Shown piece by piece: positions 18,115-26,780 of a DNA stretch of 64,000 nucleotides. Position numbers and translations under genes: made by a program. How positions within the stretch are numbered: the stretch's first letter is position 1; each line of letters starts with the position of its first letter. The DNA is from Crocinitomicaceae bacterium (lineage in GTDB: Bacteria > Bacteroidota > Bacteroidia > Flavobacteriales_D > Crocinitomicaceae), in the NCBI GenBank assembly GCA_018402525.1, contig JAGYIR010000010.1, positions 186,001 to 250,000 on the forward strand, read 5' to 3'. The notes beneath the pieces were generated by a model. That model saw only the letters and a program-made list of their open reading frames with translations. It was not told the DNA's origin and did not search any database.

Positions 18115-19695
18115 ATGAATCAACACTGTCCAGCCTTGAGGAGATTGACGATCGTCTGCGGTATGACTTTTCTGCTGTGGGGGACGACGGTGTATGGACA
18201 ACAAAATCTACTTCCCATACATTCATTTTATAAAGACCATCTTTTTGCCAATAAGACAGATAAATCGTACAACGGAGGCTCGTTTTTTCCAGTCAACGAA
18301 TCCGAATACGATTTAATCAGTGCCATCAACGATTCAACAAAGCAATACTATGATTTTACACATACCCTGTTCCAAAAATATTTGTTCGAAATCCGAGGGG
18401 ACGATTATTACCTAAAAATATCACCCGCCATTGATTTCTCGTTGGGCAAAGATTTAAACGATACCATTTCAAGACGATTGTTCCAAAACACCCGTGGTGT
18501 ACACGTCGAAGGAACCCTTTTTTCTAATTTTTCGTTCTCAACATCCTTGTATGAAAACCAGGGCAGGTTTGTGAACTATGAAACGGCATACTATGCTTCA
18601 TTGGGAGAATTGTATCCTGGAGCTGATTCAACTTACGCTCCACAGAATGCAGTGATTCCAGGTGGAGGAAGAACAAAACCATTCAAGGGGGATGGATTCG
18701 ATTATGCATATGCTGTTGGTTATTTCGTGTATGCGCCGTTTAATTTTTTAAGTTTCACAGCAGGAAACAATGCACAGTTTGTCGGGGATGGACATCGTTC
18801 AGTTTTACTCTCAGATAATTCGTACAGTGCGCCGTATTTCCGTATTGATTGGAAAATCAGTCCAAAATTCAGCTTTTCGTACATGCGCTCACGTCACATG
18901 AATTTATTGCGAAGACCAGCGAGTGGTTCAGTAGAATCCTACTACGAAGCCAAAGGGTACTCGGTCAATTATTTCACCTACAAACCGATTGACAAAATCA
19001 GCATAAGTTTGTTTGAGAGTGGCGAATGGAACCGTGGGGATTCGATTACGAGCAAAAATTCTCATCCGCTCTACTACAACCCAGTTCCCTTTTTGTCAGG
19101 ATTGGCACTACAAGGAAAGAATGAAGTGGTTTCGCTACTCGGTTTGAACTTGAGTTATCAAGCGGCGAAACACCATCGTTTGTACGGACAGATAGCCATT
19201 AATAATTTTGACACGAAAAAAGCAGGTATTCAACTAGGTTACCGAGGATACAATTACTTTGGACTCAAGGATTTTATGCTACAAGTTGAATACAACAATG
19301 TTGCAAATCGGATGTATGAAAATGACAACCGTCGACTAAACAATGTACACTTCAATTTACCACTAGCGCATGTCAAAGGAAATGGATTCCAGGAGTTCGT
19401 TCTGCGCACCAATTATGAAATAAAACGGGTGTATGCGGAGGTGACAGCGGTGTACTATTTGTTGAGTAATTATTCATCGACTGCCTTGTTACCTTATCAT
19501 GTTGCACAAACGTCTTCAACAAACTCAGTGATGTTCACCAGCATAGAACTGGGTTATCGCTTTAACCGAAAGATGAACTTTTCCGTTTTTGGGAATTGGA
19601 CTTACAGAACAATTGACGACCCAGCTATGTTGACCGCCATTCATTTTAACCTTGGAATTCGCACCGGGTTTATTAATCACTACAAGGACTTTTGA
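18115..19695 (+). CDS. RemB-like outer membrane protein, copy 1
   Basis: A 526-residue outer membrane barrel candidate: signal peptide (LTIVCGMTFLLWGTTVYGQ after a short basic leader), then long amphipathic strands. The segment AGNNAQFVGDGHRSVLLSDNSYSAP matches the region shared by RemB gliding proteins and Wzi-like capsule-assembly barrels. Its stop overlaps the next gene's start by one base (TGATG), and that gene has the same motif, so the two are a translationally coupled tandem pair. A surface role in gliding or polysaccharide display is inferred, not shown. Confidence 0.7.
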   Translation: MNQHCPALRRLTIVCGMTFLLWGTTVYGQQNLLPIHSFYKDHLFANKTDKSYNGGSFFPVNESEYDLISAINDSTKQYYDFTHTLFQKYLFEIRGDDYYLKISPAIDFSLGKDLNDTISRRLFQNTRGVHVEGTLFSNFSFSTSLYENQGRFVNYETAYYASLGELYPGADSTYAPQNAVIPGGGRTKPFKGDGFDYAYAVGYFVYAPFNFLSFTAGNNAQFVGDGHRSVLLSDNSYSAPYFRIDWKISPKFSFSYMRSRHMNLLRRPASGSVESYYEAKGYSVNYFTYKPIDKISISLFESGEWNRGDSITSKNSHPLYYNPVPFLSGLALQGKNEVVSLLGLNLSYQAAKHHRLYGQIAINNFDTKKAGIQLGYRGYNYFGLKDFMLQVEYNNVANRMYENDNRRLNNVHFNLPLAHVKGNGFQEFVLRTNYEIKRVYAEVTAVYYLLSNYSSTALLPYHVAQTSSTNSVMFTSIELGYRFNRKMNFSVFGNWTYRTIDDPAMLTAIHFNLGIRTGFINHYKDF

Positions 19696-21110
19696 TGAAG
19701 CAATTGCGTTACATAGCGTTCTTTTTTAGCCTTTCTGTCGCTGCACAGGGAGAGGTCGGGTACTTGTTTGAGGAAATGCCAAACGATACGGTGATTCAAC
19801 CATCATTGCAGTACCATTCTAGTTTAAAACCAGCCGTTCGACAATTAAAACCGAGTGGGAAATCCGAATCGTATGTACAAGTCGCAGGATTGGGAGATCT
19901 CAATTATTTTCAATCGACCACATCTGCTTTTAAAACAGGATTAGGCCTCGAAGTAAAAGGTGGCGTGAAGGACAAATTTTTCTTTCGATTGGCGGGGGTG
20001 GAAGGAATTCACCAAAACAGCGGAGGTTTTGCGCCAAAATCATTCATTGATGATTCATTAGGAAACGTGTCATTGTACACCGATCTGCGCGGAAGAATTT
20101 CGTATACGCCGAATCATGTCTTCAATTTTCAAGCAGGAGTGGACCACAACTTTTTAGGTGAAGGTGCGCGTTCTATGCTACTGAGTGATTATGGAACGCC
20201 GTATCCGTTTGGACAAATTCGCATGCGTTTTTGGCGGGTAGAGTATTCCATCTTGTATCAGTTTTTGCGGGAAAGAAATGCTAATCAATGGGAAGGAAAG
20301 TTTGCGTCGAGTCACCACTTGTCGTTTAACATTGCGAAATGGCTGAACGTTGGGATTTTTGAAACCGTGATTTTTCAACCAAAGGACACACTGCTGAACC
20401 GCGGGTTTGACGTTGAATATCTCAATCCATTTGTTTTTTATCGCCCTCAGGAGTATTCCATCGGTTCAAGCGACAATGTACTGATTGGGTTTGATTTGGC
20501 GGCACGTTACAAAAAACACACACTTTATGGGCAGTTTATCTTGGATGAGTTTTTCTGGGCGGAAATCAAGGCGCGAAGTGGTTGGTGGGCGAGTAAATAC
20601 GGTGGACAGCTCGGCGTAAAAGGTCGTTTTGAGAAAGGTGCGCACAACTTCTTTTATCGGGTGGAATATAATTTTGCCCGTCCCTATACTTATGCGCACT
20701 TGTCGGAACAGTTGAATTATGGCAATCAAGGAAGACCGTTAGCCCATCCATACGGATCGAATTTTATGGAGTTGCTTGCAGAAGTAAAATGGCAACACAA
20801 GAAATGGTATGCGAAAGTGTTTTCAAATTATTTTCTTCGGGGAAATGATAAAGACGGTTTCAACTATGGAAGTGATATTTATACCCCGTACATCAACCGA
20901 CCGTTCGAGTATGGACACGTGATTGGGCAGGGACAAGGGTTCAATGGAACGAAAACAATTCTTTCTGCAGGGTATCAAGTCTTAAAACACGGAAAACTGC
21001 ATGCCTTTGTCGAAAATCATTTTGACTACATCACGCTCGATAGTCAACTGCGATATACTTTGGTCGTAGGTTTGCGCAGCATGCTGTGGAACGATCACCG
21101 AAATTATTGA
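19695..21110 (+). CDS. RemB-like outer membrane protein, copy 2
   Basis: A 471-residue paralogue of the preceding gene, started at ATG 19695 directly on its stop codon. It has a signal peptide (MKQLRYIAFFFSLSVAAQG) and the matching motif FQAGVDHNFLGEGARSMLLSDYG, with FYRPQEYSIGSSDNVLIGFD and GWWASKYGGQLG later, as in F. johnsoniae RemB. It ends with a strand and aromatic residues typical of barrels. Its last 7 bases overlap the convergent FadL-type gene. Confidence 0.75.
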   Translation: MKQLRYIAFFFSLSVAAQGEVGYLFEEMPNDTVIQPSLQYHSSLKPAVRQLKPSGKSESYVQVAGLGDLNYFQSTTSAFKTGLGLEVKGGVKDKFFFRLAGVEGIHQNSGGFAPKSFIDDSLGNVSLYTDLRGRISYTPNHVFNFQAGVDHNFLGEGARSMLLSDYGTPYPFGQIRMRFWRVEYSILYQFLRERNANQWEGKFASSHHLSFNIAKWLNVGIFETVIFQPKDTLLNRGFDVEYLNPFVFYRPQEYSIGSSDNVLIGFDLAARYKKHTLYGQFILDEFFWAEIKARSGWWASKYGGQLGVKGRFEKGAHNFFYRVEYNFARPYTYAHLSEQLNYGNQGRPLAHPYGSNFMELLAEVKWQHKKWYAKVFSNYFLRGNDKDGFNYGSDIYTPYINRPFEYGHVIGQGQGFNGTKTILSAGYQVLKHGKLHAFVENHFDYITLDSQLRYTLVVGLRSMLWNDHRNY

Positions 21111-22519
21111 GCTTCCACCTTTTTCTGACCGACTGTTATTTCCAACAACAGCTTGAATGAATGTGAGGATGTTGTAATGTTGTTTGGCGTAACTGTGATT
21201 AAATTCTCAGGTGCAGCACCGTATTCAACACCCACGGTATAACGTTTATTCTTTTTGGTGATGTGGACCAGTCCCAATGAAAAGTGCACCAAACTCCATT
21301 TGCTTGCCTCCACACGCATGACGGTTTCATTCGTTTGTGGAACCTCGTTATAGAGGAAGTCCGTTCGAGCTCCCAAGTACATTTCCCAACGGTTGGTAAG
21401 AATGGTTTCCAAGCCAAGCCCTAAGTTGGTCCGTGCATGTGTTTTTTCAGTGAGCGAAAGAAAGTTCTGTCCATCCAAAATAACCTCTTTTAATTGTTCA
21501 TCTGTAAATGCGTCTGGATAGATGCTTGGTTTTTCATCGGCATCAAAAATGTAATAGCGCTTACCCCCAAAGAACGTTTCATTGGTGAAGTGAAACCAAG
21601 CTCGTTTTCCCAATTTCCAGCTTACACCGAACGCCAAGGCACCATGTTCCTTGTGCACTACGTTGATACCATCAACACGATCTATCAAATGCACATCTAC
21701 ATCAATTCCCGGTGAAATATCAGCGAAATTTACATACGAGATTTCACGGAATGCTTTTGCTTTGCCAAACATGTTAAATGTGGGTGTCGTAAAGGTCATT
21801 CCAAATTTAAAATTTCCCACGTCCAGTGCAATGGACGGTTTGAACAACCCTTTCACGTTGTAATAATTGAAGCTTTGTACGTTTGAATATTGGTAGACTT
21901 CTAATCCAGAGTAATCTTGTGGTAAAATACTGAGTCCTTGCCCGAAGCCATATTTCACATCGCGGTAAATACCGTAATGCGAAAGCCCAATAGCGAATCC
22001 ATCAGAAACCTGGTAGGAAAGCGAAATCCCCGCCCAATATTCCATGAGTTGATGCTGCAAATTGTATGAATACACCCAGCGTTCTGGACCGTCGAACTGT
22101 GGGAGCACTTCGGTGTCTTCTTCGTGAAGAAAATCAAATTTTTGGTTAAAGGCCCTGCGCGTGATGATTGAATAACCCAACCGCAAGCGTTTTCTATTTT
22201 TGAATTCTAGGATTCCAGCGATGAGGTTAGGCATAGTGCTAAACTCTGTTTCGTCAAGATTTAGTCCCTCACCGAGCGCATTGTTAATTTTGAGCATACG
22301 AATGCGGTAGGCATTTACGGAAATTGAAAGCGATGGATCTTTAACGAACGCCATGGCTGCTGGGTTGTAATAGGATGTGGCATTGTCCCCCAGTCCAGCT
22401 GTTGCTGCACCTCCAAGCAATGAAGCGCGGGCACCAAAGTGTTCCGACCAATGATGGTAATCCTGTGCGTAAGCAACACACGTACTTAGGAATAGGGATA
22501 GAATAAAGAAGGTCTTCAT
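21104..22519 (-). CDS. OmpP1/FadL-type outer membrane transporter
   Basis: A 471-residue outer membrane protein: signal peptide (MKTFFILSLFLSTCVAYAQ), then GARASLLGGAATAGLGDNATSYYNPAAMAF, the plug-domain pattern of OmpP1/FadL/TodX proteins (a conserved stretch rich in Gly/Ala with N-P-A). The rest is beta-strand-rich. FadL-type barrels carry hydrophobic substrates across the outer membrane; the substrate here is unknown. It ends inside the RemB-like gene on the other strand, with no room for a separate terminator. Confidence 0.75.
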   Translation of the reverse strand: MKTFFILSLFLSTCVAYAQDYHHWSEHFGARASLLGGAATAGLGDNATSYYNPAAMAFVKDPSLSISVNAYRIRMLKINNALGEGLNLDETEFSTMPNLIAGILEFKNRKRLRLGYSIITRRAFNQKFDFLHEEDTEVLPQFDGPERWVYSYNLQHQLMEYWAGISLSYQVSDGFAIGLSHYGIYRDVKYGFGQGLSILPQDYSGLEVYQYSNVQSFNYYNVKGLFKPSIALDVGNFKFGMTFTTPTFNMFGKAKAFREISYVNFADISPGIDVDVHLIDRVDGINVVHKEHGALAFGVSWKLGKRAWFHFTNETFFGGKRYYIFDADEKPSIYPDAFTDEQLKEVILDGQNFLSLTEKTHARTNLGLGLETILTNRWEMYLGARTDFLYNEVPQTNETVMRVEASKWSLVHFSLGLVHITKKNKRYTVGVEYGAAPENLITVTPNNITTSSHSFKLLLEITVGQKKVEAQ

Positions 22520-22595
22520 AGCAAGCAGAGTATGGAACGAATTTAATTATATATCTGAATGTGTCCAAAAAGAGAAAATATTTTCTGCAGGAATA

Positions 22596-22628
22596 AGAAA
22601 AGCGCACGACTGAGTCGTGCGCTTTTCT
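22596..22628 (-). terminator. Intrinsic terminator after the ssb cluster
   Basis: A perfect 16-bp inverted repeat (agaaaagcgcacgact and its complement) with essentially no spacer, forming a very stable hairpin. T-rich sequence lies on both sides, so it could also work on the plus strand. It separates the ssb cluster from the FadL-type gene downstream. Confidence 0.85.
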
Positions 22629-22680
22629 ATGTTAGGTTAGGGTAGTTAGGCTAGGTGTTTGGTCTGTAGGTTAGGTGTTA
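22628..22680. repeat. Short degenerate TTAGG-type repeats
   Basis: Between the last ssb stop and the terminator the plus strand shows ttaggttaggg, tagttaggctagg and taggttagg, about seven imperfect copies of a TTAGG/CTAGG word in 50 bp. It resembles a slipped simple repeat. I know of no function for it. Confidence 0.6.
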
Positions 22681-22995
22681 CAGCCCGATCACGTGTTTTA
22701 CTTCAATCTCGGTGACTTTTCGAGGTTTCCCTTGTTTGTTGAGGTAGGTGCGGTTCACCAATCGCCCGTGAATAGCGAGTTGTTTGCCCTTGTCTCCGTA
22801 GTTTTCAATAAAACCCGCAATGTTTCCCCATGCGAAAACGCGGTGCCATTCAGCTTGTTGCTTGTTACTCTTGGTCGTGTACTTGTTGGTTGCGAGGTTG
22901 AATCGAGCGACTTTTCCACCGTTTTCAAAATTGGTGATTTCCGCAGGAGAAGCCATGTTCCCAATAAGCGTTACATGATTGTTGACTGATTGCAT
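22678..22995 (-). CDS. Single-stranded DNA-binding protein paralogue 3
   Basis: A 105-residue OB-fold SSB from ATG 22995; the longer frame starts at TTG. Family marks: NNHVTLIGNMASPAEI, FNLATNKYT, WHRVFAWGNIAGF, KGKQLAIHGRLVNRTY and VTEIEVKHVIGL. It stops directly after the OB fold and has no acidic C-terminal tail, so it lacks the peptide that recruits partners in housekeeping SSB. It is the last of three tandem paralogues, with 10 bp to the next one upstream. Confidence 0.9.
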   Translation of the reverse strand: MQSVNNHVTLIGNMASPAEITNFENGGKVARFNLATNKYTTKSNKQQAEWHRVFAWGNIAGFIENYGDKGKQLAIHGRLVNRTYLNKQGKPRKVTEIEVKHVIGL

Positions 22996-23005
22996 ATCGT
23001 ACAAT

Positions 23006-23317
23006 TTAAAGAATTACTAAATCATTTACTTCGACTTCAGAGATGAAGCGTTTTTCGCCGCCTTTTTGGTAAAAGCGAGTGGTTAGCTTGCCTTCCACGG
23101 CGATTTCCATTCCGATGGCACCGAGTTCTTGCATCACGGGAACCCAGCGACCCCAGGCAGACATTCTATGCCAGTGGTTTTTTTTCTGTGTTTCACCATT
23201 CTCGTCCAGGTAGGTTTCGTTCGTGGACATGGTGAATTGTGCAATTTTTCTTCCGTTAGGTAATTCGTAGAAGCGAGGTGCGGAAGAGACTTTTCCAATT
23301 AAATTTACGTGGTTCAT
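23006..23317 (-). CDS. Single-stranded DNA-binding protein paralogue 2
   Basis: A 103-residue OB-fold SSB started at ATG 23317 (MNHVNLIGKVSSAP); the longer open frame upstream adds 29 residues unlike the family. Core marks: FTMSTNETYLDENGE, HWHRMSAWGRWVPVM, IAVEGKLTTRFYQ, SEVEVNDLVIL. As with its neighbours it ends at the OB fold with no acidic tip. It is closer to the third than to the first by its short, tail-less end. Confidence 0.9.
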   Translation of the reverse strand: MNHVNLIGKVSSAPRFYELPNGRKIAQFTMSTNETYLDENGETQKKNHWHRMSAWGRWVPVMQELGAIGMEIAVEGKLTTRFYQKGGEKRFISEVEVNDLVIL

Positions 23318-23390
23318 TTTAATGTGCTTAATGTTAAAAAATGGGGAGTTATCCGCCTCAGGCGGATTAACTCCCAGGTTAGATGTTCGA

Positions 23391-23744
23391 TTACTTTTTT
23401 TCATCGGTGCTCTTAGGCGAAACGATTAAGAACTCATTGACTTCGATGTTGGTGCTGTAGCGTTTCTCACCATCTTTTGTCTCATAGCTGTTATTCACAA
23501 GTTTCCCCTCCACGACAATTTCTTGTCCCTTAGAAAGCATTTTACCAGCAAGCTCGGCTGTCTTACCCCATGCGGTAAGGTTGTGCCATTGTGTGTTGTC
23601 TTGCCACTCACCATTTTTGTTCTTGTAACTCTCGTTCGTTGCAAGTGAAAAACGTGCAAGCGTTTTACCTGAGTCCAGGTTTACAATTTCTGGTTGCGCT
23701 CCTAAGCGTCCAATCAAACTAACTTTGTTTCTTAATGTGTTCAT
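23391..23744 (-). CDS. Single-stranded DNA-binding protein paralogue 1
   Basis: A 117-residue SSB and the first gene of the cluster: NTLRNKVSLIGRLGAQPEIV, ARFSLATNESYKNKNGEW, QWHNLTAWGKTAEL, KGQEIVVEGKLVNNSY and STNIEVNEFLIV. A short Lys/Glu tail (SPKSTDEKK) follows the OB fold but has no DDxPF-like tip. It binds single-stranded DNA, probably as a tetramer; whether it is the replicative SSB is unclear, since another ssb with a full tail could exist elsewhere. Confidence 0.9.
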   Translation of the reverse strand: MNTLRNKVSLIGRLGAQPEIVNLDSGKTLARFSLATNESYKNKNGEWQDNTQWHNLTAWGKTAELAGKMLSKGQEIVVEGKLVNNSYETKDGEKRYSTNIEVNEFLIVSPKSTDEKK

Positions 23745-23954
23745 GTGTATTGGTTTTGAACATTACTAAATTTACTGTTGTCCTATTTCAGATCGTTTTC
23801 TGATATCGACACTGCAAAGTTGAGGTGACCGCCAAACCAAATTCGGTTATTTACCATTTACTGTCGAATATTTTTCGTTTGTAAACGGGTGTTGTCGTAT
23901 TTATTTTTGATTTACAATGGTTTAATGGAAAAAATTATTTTGGAAAAAGTTTGG

Positions 23955-23962
23955 TATATTTG
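23955..23962 (+). promoter_or_regulatory. -7 promoter element in the 23.7-24.0 kb gap
   Basis: TATATTTG matches TAnnTTTG and lies 55 bp before ATG 24018. The remaining gap (23745-24017) is AT-rich with no other structure I can name. Confidence 0.4.
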
Positions 23963-24017
23963 GATGGAAATATGAGAATAGCCACTTTTTGTGGTGCATA
24001 TAAACGAGTTACTAACA

Positions 24018-24473
24018 ATGATACCTAGAACACACACCATGTTGTTTGCCCTCATTTTAATCACATTCTCAGGGCATTGCCAATTGGACTCTTTAGAAGG
24101 CTTTTGGTTACGGACTGAACAATCGGATACAACGATCTTAAAGATTCATGAAATTAAGGCAAAGAAAAGAAGAAATAATTCTCTAGTTAGAAAGGCATTT
24201 CAGATATCCACGAATAGAAAGTATCAAGGAATTTACTACTATACTTTTGCTGATGATAGCCTTTGCATTGTTGATGCATATGGGAATGTTTTGTGTAAAA
24301 CATTGAATTATAACATTGGTGTATATAACTGGGAAATAAATGATGAGTGCCAATTTTCATACTCCCGAATCACGAAAGCACAGTTTGATAAATTAATAGA
24401 GTCGATTGAAACAAAAAAAGCATCAAATGGAGGCTCGGAAGACATTAACAAAACTGATGAAAAACTGGAATAG
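24018..24473 (+). CDS. Exported hypothetical protein
   Basis: A 151-residue protein with ATG 24018 and a signal-peptide-like N-terminus (MIPRTHTMLFALILITFSGHC). The mature part is short and beta-rich (LEGFWLRTEQSDTTILKIHEI, KYQGIYYYTFADDSLCIVDAYGNV) and resembles the WxR/lipocalin-like single-domain lipid-binding or lipoprotein-like modules seen in Bacteroidota, but I cannot name a family. The Cys at the cleavage site makes it a possible lipoprotein. Its 3' end overlaps the next gene. Confidence 0.6.
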   Translation: MIPRTHTMLFALILITFSGHCQLDSLEGFWLRTEQSDTTILKIHEIKAKKRRNNSLVRKAFQISTNRKYQGIYYYTFADDSLCIVDAYGNVLCKTLNYNIGVYNWEINDECQFSYSRITKAQFDKLIESIETKKASNGGSEDINKTDEKLE

Positions 24474-24867
24474 AACAGGGAAAATTAAAACTGGAATATT
24501 GGCGATTCTTTTCATACCAAATTTAATTTTTGCTTCGCCCGTTGTTCCACAATTGGGGCTGTTTCTAGTGTTAATGCCATTATTGTTCGGCTCATTTGCA
24601 CTTCCGCTTATTGTAAAAGTTAACTCATCATTCTTCGGGTATAAAATTGAAAAACCAAGTTGGAACGCAAACCCATTACGTCTGAATCGCCCTTTAGTGT
24701 TTTTTCAATTTGGAGCGTGGTTTATGATTGTATCTGGAACAAGCATGATATTGGGATCAGGAATAGTGTACCAAGTTTTCCATACTTTCGGTTTAGCCAC
24801 CGTTATGTTTGGGATTGGAATGCTTATAGGTATAACATTGACGTTAAAGTGGTTTCAGAATGAATGA
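24457..24867 (+). CDS. Hypothetical four-helix membrane protein
   Basis: A protein of about 136 residues from ATG 24457; in-frame ATGs at 24406 and 24427 are possible. Four hydrophobic segments are visible (GILAILFIPNLIFA, GLFLVLMPLLFGSFALPLIV, FFQFGAWFMIVSGTSMIL, HTFGLATVMFGIGMLIGITL). No family is recognised. The start lies inside the preceding gene (17-bp overlap), suggesting translational coupling and a joint membrane function with the exported protein. Confidence 0.55.
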   Translation: MKNWNRTGKIKTGILAILFIPNLIFASPVVPQLGLFLVLMPLLFGSFALPLIVKVNSSFFGYKIEKPSWNANPLRLNRPLVFFQFGAWFMIVSGTSMILGSGIVYQVFHTFGLATVMFGIGMLIGITLTLKWFQNE

Positions 24868-24957
24868 TGTTTATGGGATTTTAGATTTACAAGTGGTAAG
24901 TTGTTATTTTAGTAATTGAAACAAAAAAGAACTTAGTGTCAAAATAAACCCACATCA

Positions 24958-25677
24958 ATGAAAATCCCTACCATACACGGTTACATCGACAGGAGAATTT
25001 TAATCAACTTTACGGCGGATCCAAACGCTGTGGAGAAAATAATACCCTTTCCTTTTAGACCAAAATTGTACAAGGGCAGGGCAATTGTTGGAATGTGTCT
25101 AATCAGACTAAAAAATATAAAACCAAAAGGATTTCCAGATTTCATTGGTGTTAATTCTGAAAATGGAGCGCACCGCATCGCCGTTGAATGGGGTGAAAAC
25201 GGCGAGACAAAAACAGGAGTGTACATTCCGCGTAGGGACACATCGTTAAAATTAAACACGCTTGTGGGTGGACGGATTTTTCCAGGTAAGCACTATTTAG
25301 CAAAATTCCATGTAGAAGAGAAAGATGGTAATTATCACGTTGACTTTAAAAGTTCGGATGGCACAGAAATAAATATTGACGCGTCTGAAACAGTTATTTT
25401 TAGTGACAAATCAATTTTTGAAACATTAGAAAACGCATCTGAATTTTTTGAAAATGGCGATCTTGGATATTCACCAAACAAAGATAAGTTTGATGGTCTG
25501 AGACTAAAGGCATATACTTGGGAGGTTAAACCCCTTGACGTTTCAAACGTAAAATCAAGCTTTTTTGAGAATGAAGAACTATTCCCAAAGGGCTCGGTCA
25601 CATTTGACAACGCATTATTGATGACAAACATTGAACACGAATGGAAAAGCGAAGCAGAAATTAAAGAAACAAAATGA
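24958..25677 (+). CDS. DUF2071 family protein
   Basis: A 239-residue cytoplasmic protein of the DUF2071/YqjF type: RRILINFTADPNAVEKIIPFPF, then YKGRAIVGMCLIRLKN and HRIAVEWGENGETKTGVYIPRRD. Family function is unknown; a ligand-binding beta-fold related to acetoacetate decarboxylase-like domains has been suggested. It overlaps the next gene by 4 bp (ATGA). Confidence 0.75.
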   Translation: MKIPTIHGYIDRRILINFTADPNAVEKIIPFPFRPKLYKGRAIVGMCLIRLKNIKPKGFPDFIGVNSENGAHRIAVEWGENGETKTGVYIPRRDTSLKLNTLVGGRIFPGKHYLAKFHVEEKDGNYHVDFKSSDGTEINIDASETVIFSDKSIFETLENASEFFENGDLGYSPNKDKFDGLRLKAYTWEVKPLDVSNVKSSFFENEELFPKGSVTFDNALLMTNIEHEWKSEAEIKETK

Positions 25678-26780
25678 AACTAACAATCCTCATCCTCCTT
25701 CTCACCCTCCTCACCTCCTGCAACGGACAAAACACGTACACTAGCACCAAAACTACTGCAACCCAACTAGGTGACACCGTTACAGCCCTGAGCAAAGATT
25801 GCTGGATTGTATTTCAAGCCGCAAATGGCGATTATTGGTTTGGGAGCAACACCAACGGTGCCTATAAATTTGACGGTGAGGTACTCGTTCAATTTTCAGA
25901 GAAAGATGGATTGCCCAATAACAGTGTACGAGGTATTCAGGAGGATAAGGACGGAAACATCTACTTTACAACGATGGGTGGCATTAGCAAATTTGACGGA
26001 AAAAGGTTTACAGCACTCCCGCCCATTAAGAGCAACGGACCCGATGAAAATTGGAAACTACAACCCGATGATCTTTGGTTCAACACGCTTGGAAAAGGGG
26101 GAGAAAATGGACCGCTCCGTTACGATGGAAAGCACTTGTACCAGCTCGAATTTCCGAAGCATTATCTGGCTGATGATTATTACAAGCAGTTTCCAAATAA
26201 TTCATGGAGTCCGTACGATGTTTACTATAGCTACAAAGACAGCAAAGGAACGATGTGGTTCGGCACGTCCAATTTGGGTGTTTGTCGCTACGATGGAAAA
26301 TCTATCAGTTGGCTGTACGAAGACCATTTGACAAATACTCCACAAGGCGGTTCATTTGGCATTCGCTCTATTCTGGAAGATAAGGAAGGAAAGTTTTGGT
26401 TTTGTAATACGAATTACCGTTACAATATCGATTCAGAAACTTCAATTGAGGATGGGAAGTCGCTCATCACGTACACAAAAGAAAAAGGCATTGAAGGAAT
26501 AAAACCCGCGGATGGCAGTGCGTCCATTTATTACATGTCTGTTGTTGAAGATGACAATGGAGATTTATGGATGGCGACCTATAGCCAAGGTGTTTGGAGG
26601 TACGACGGAAAAAACGTTACACACTATTCTGTGAAGGATGGCTCTACAAATGCGACGGTGTTCTCTATTTACAAAGATCAAAAAGGGGAATTATGGCTGG
26701 GTACGCACGAAGCAGGAGTTTACAAATTTAACGGGAAGCAGTTTGAGAAATTTGAGTTGTCAGCAGCGTCGAAAACCTAA
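25674..26780 (+). CDS. Lipoprotein with two-component-regulator-type beta-propeller
   Basis: A 368-residue protein. A lipoprotein signal (MKLTILILLLTLLTSC) is followed by propeller blades of the Reg_prop type: DGLPNNSVRGIQEDKDGNIYF, WFGTSNLGVCRYDGKS, LWMATYSQGVWRYDGKN and LWLGTHEAGVYKFNGK. There is no kinase or DNA-binding domain, so it is a free propeller module, probably on the periplasmic face of a membrane. The 4-bp overlap with DUF2071 indicates co-translation. It is convergent with the AI-2E gene. Confidence 0.82.
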   Translation: MKLTILILLLTLLTSCNGQNTYTSTKTTATQLGDTVTALSKDCWIVFQAANGDYWFGSNTNGAYKFDGEVLVQFSEKDGLPNNSVRGIQEDKDGNIYFTTMGGISKFDGKRFTALPPIKSNGPDENWKLQPDDLWFNTLGKGGENGPLRYDGKHLYQLEFPKHYLADDYYKQFPNNSWSPYDVYYSYKDSKGTMWFGTSNLGVCRYDGKSISWLYEDHLTNTPQGGSFGIRSILEDKEGKFWFCNTNYRYNIDSETSIEDGKSLITYTKEKGIEGIKPADGSASIYYMSVVEDDNGDLWMATYSQGVWRYDGKNVTHYSVKDGSTNATVFSIYKDQKGELWLGTHEAGVYKFNGKQFEKFELSAASKT

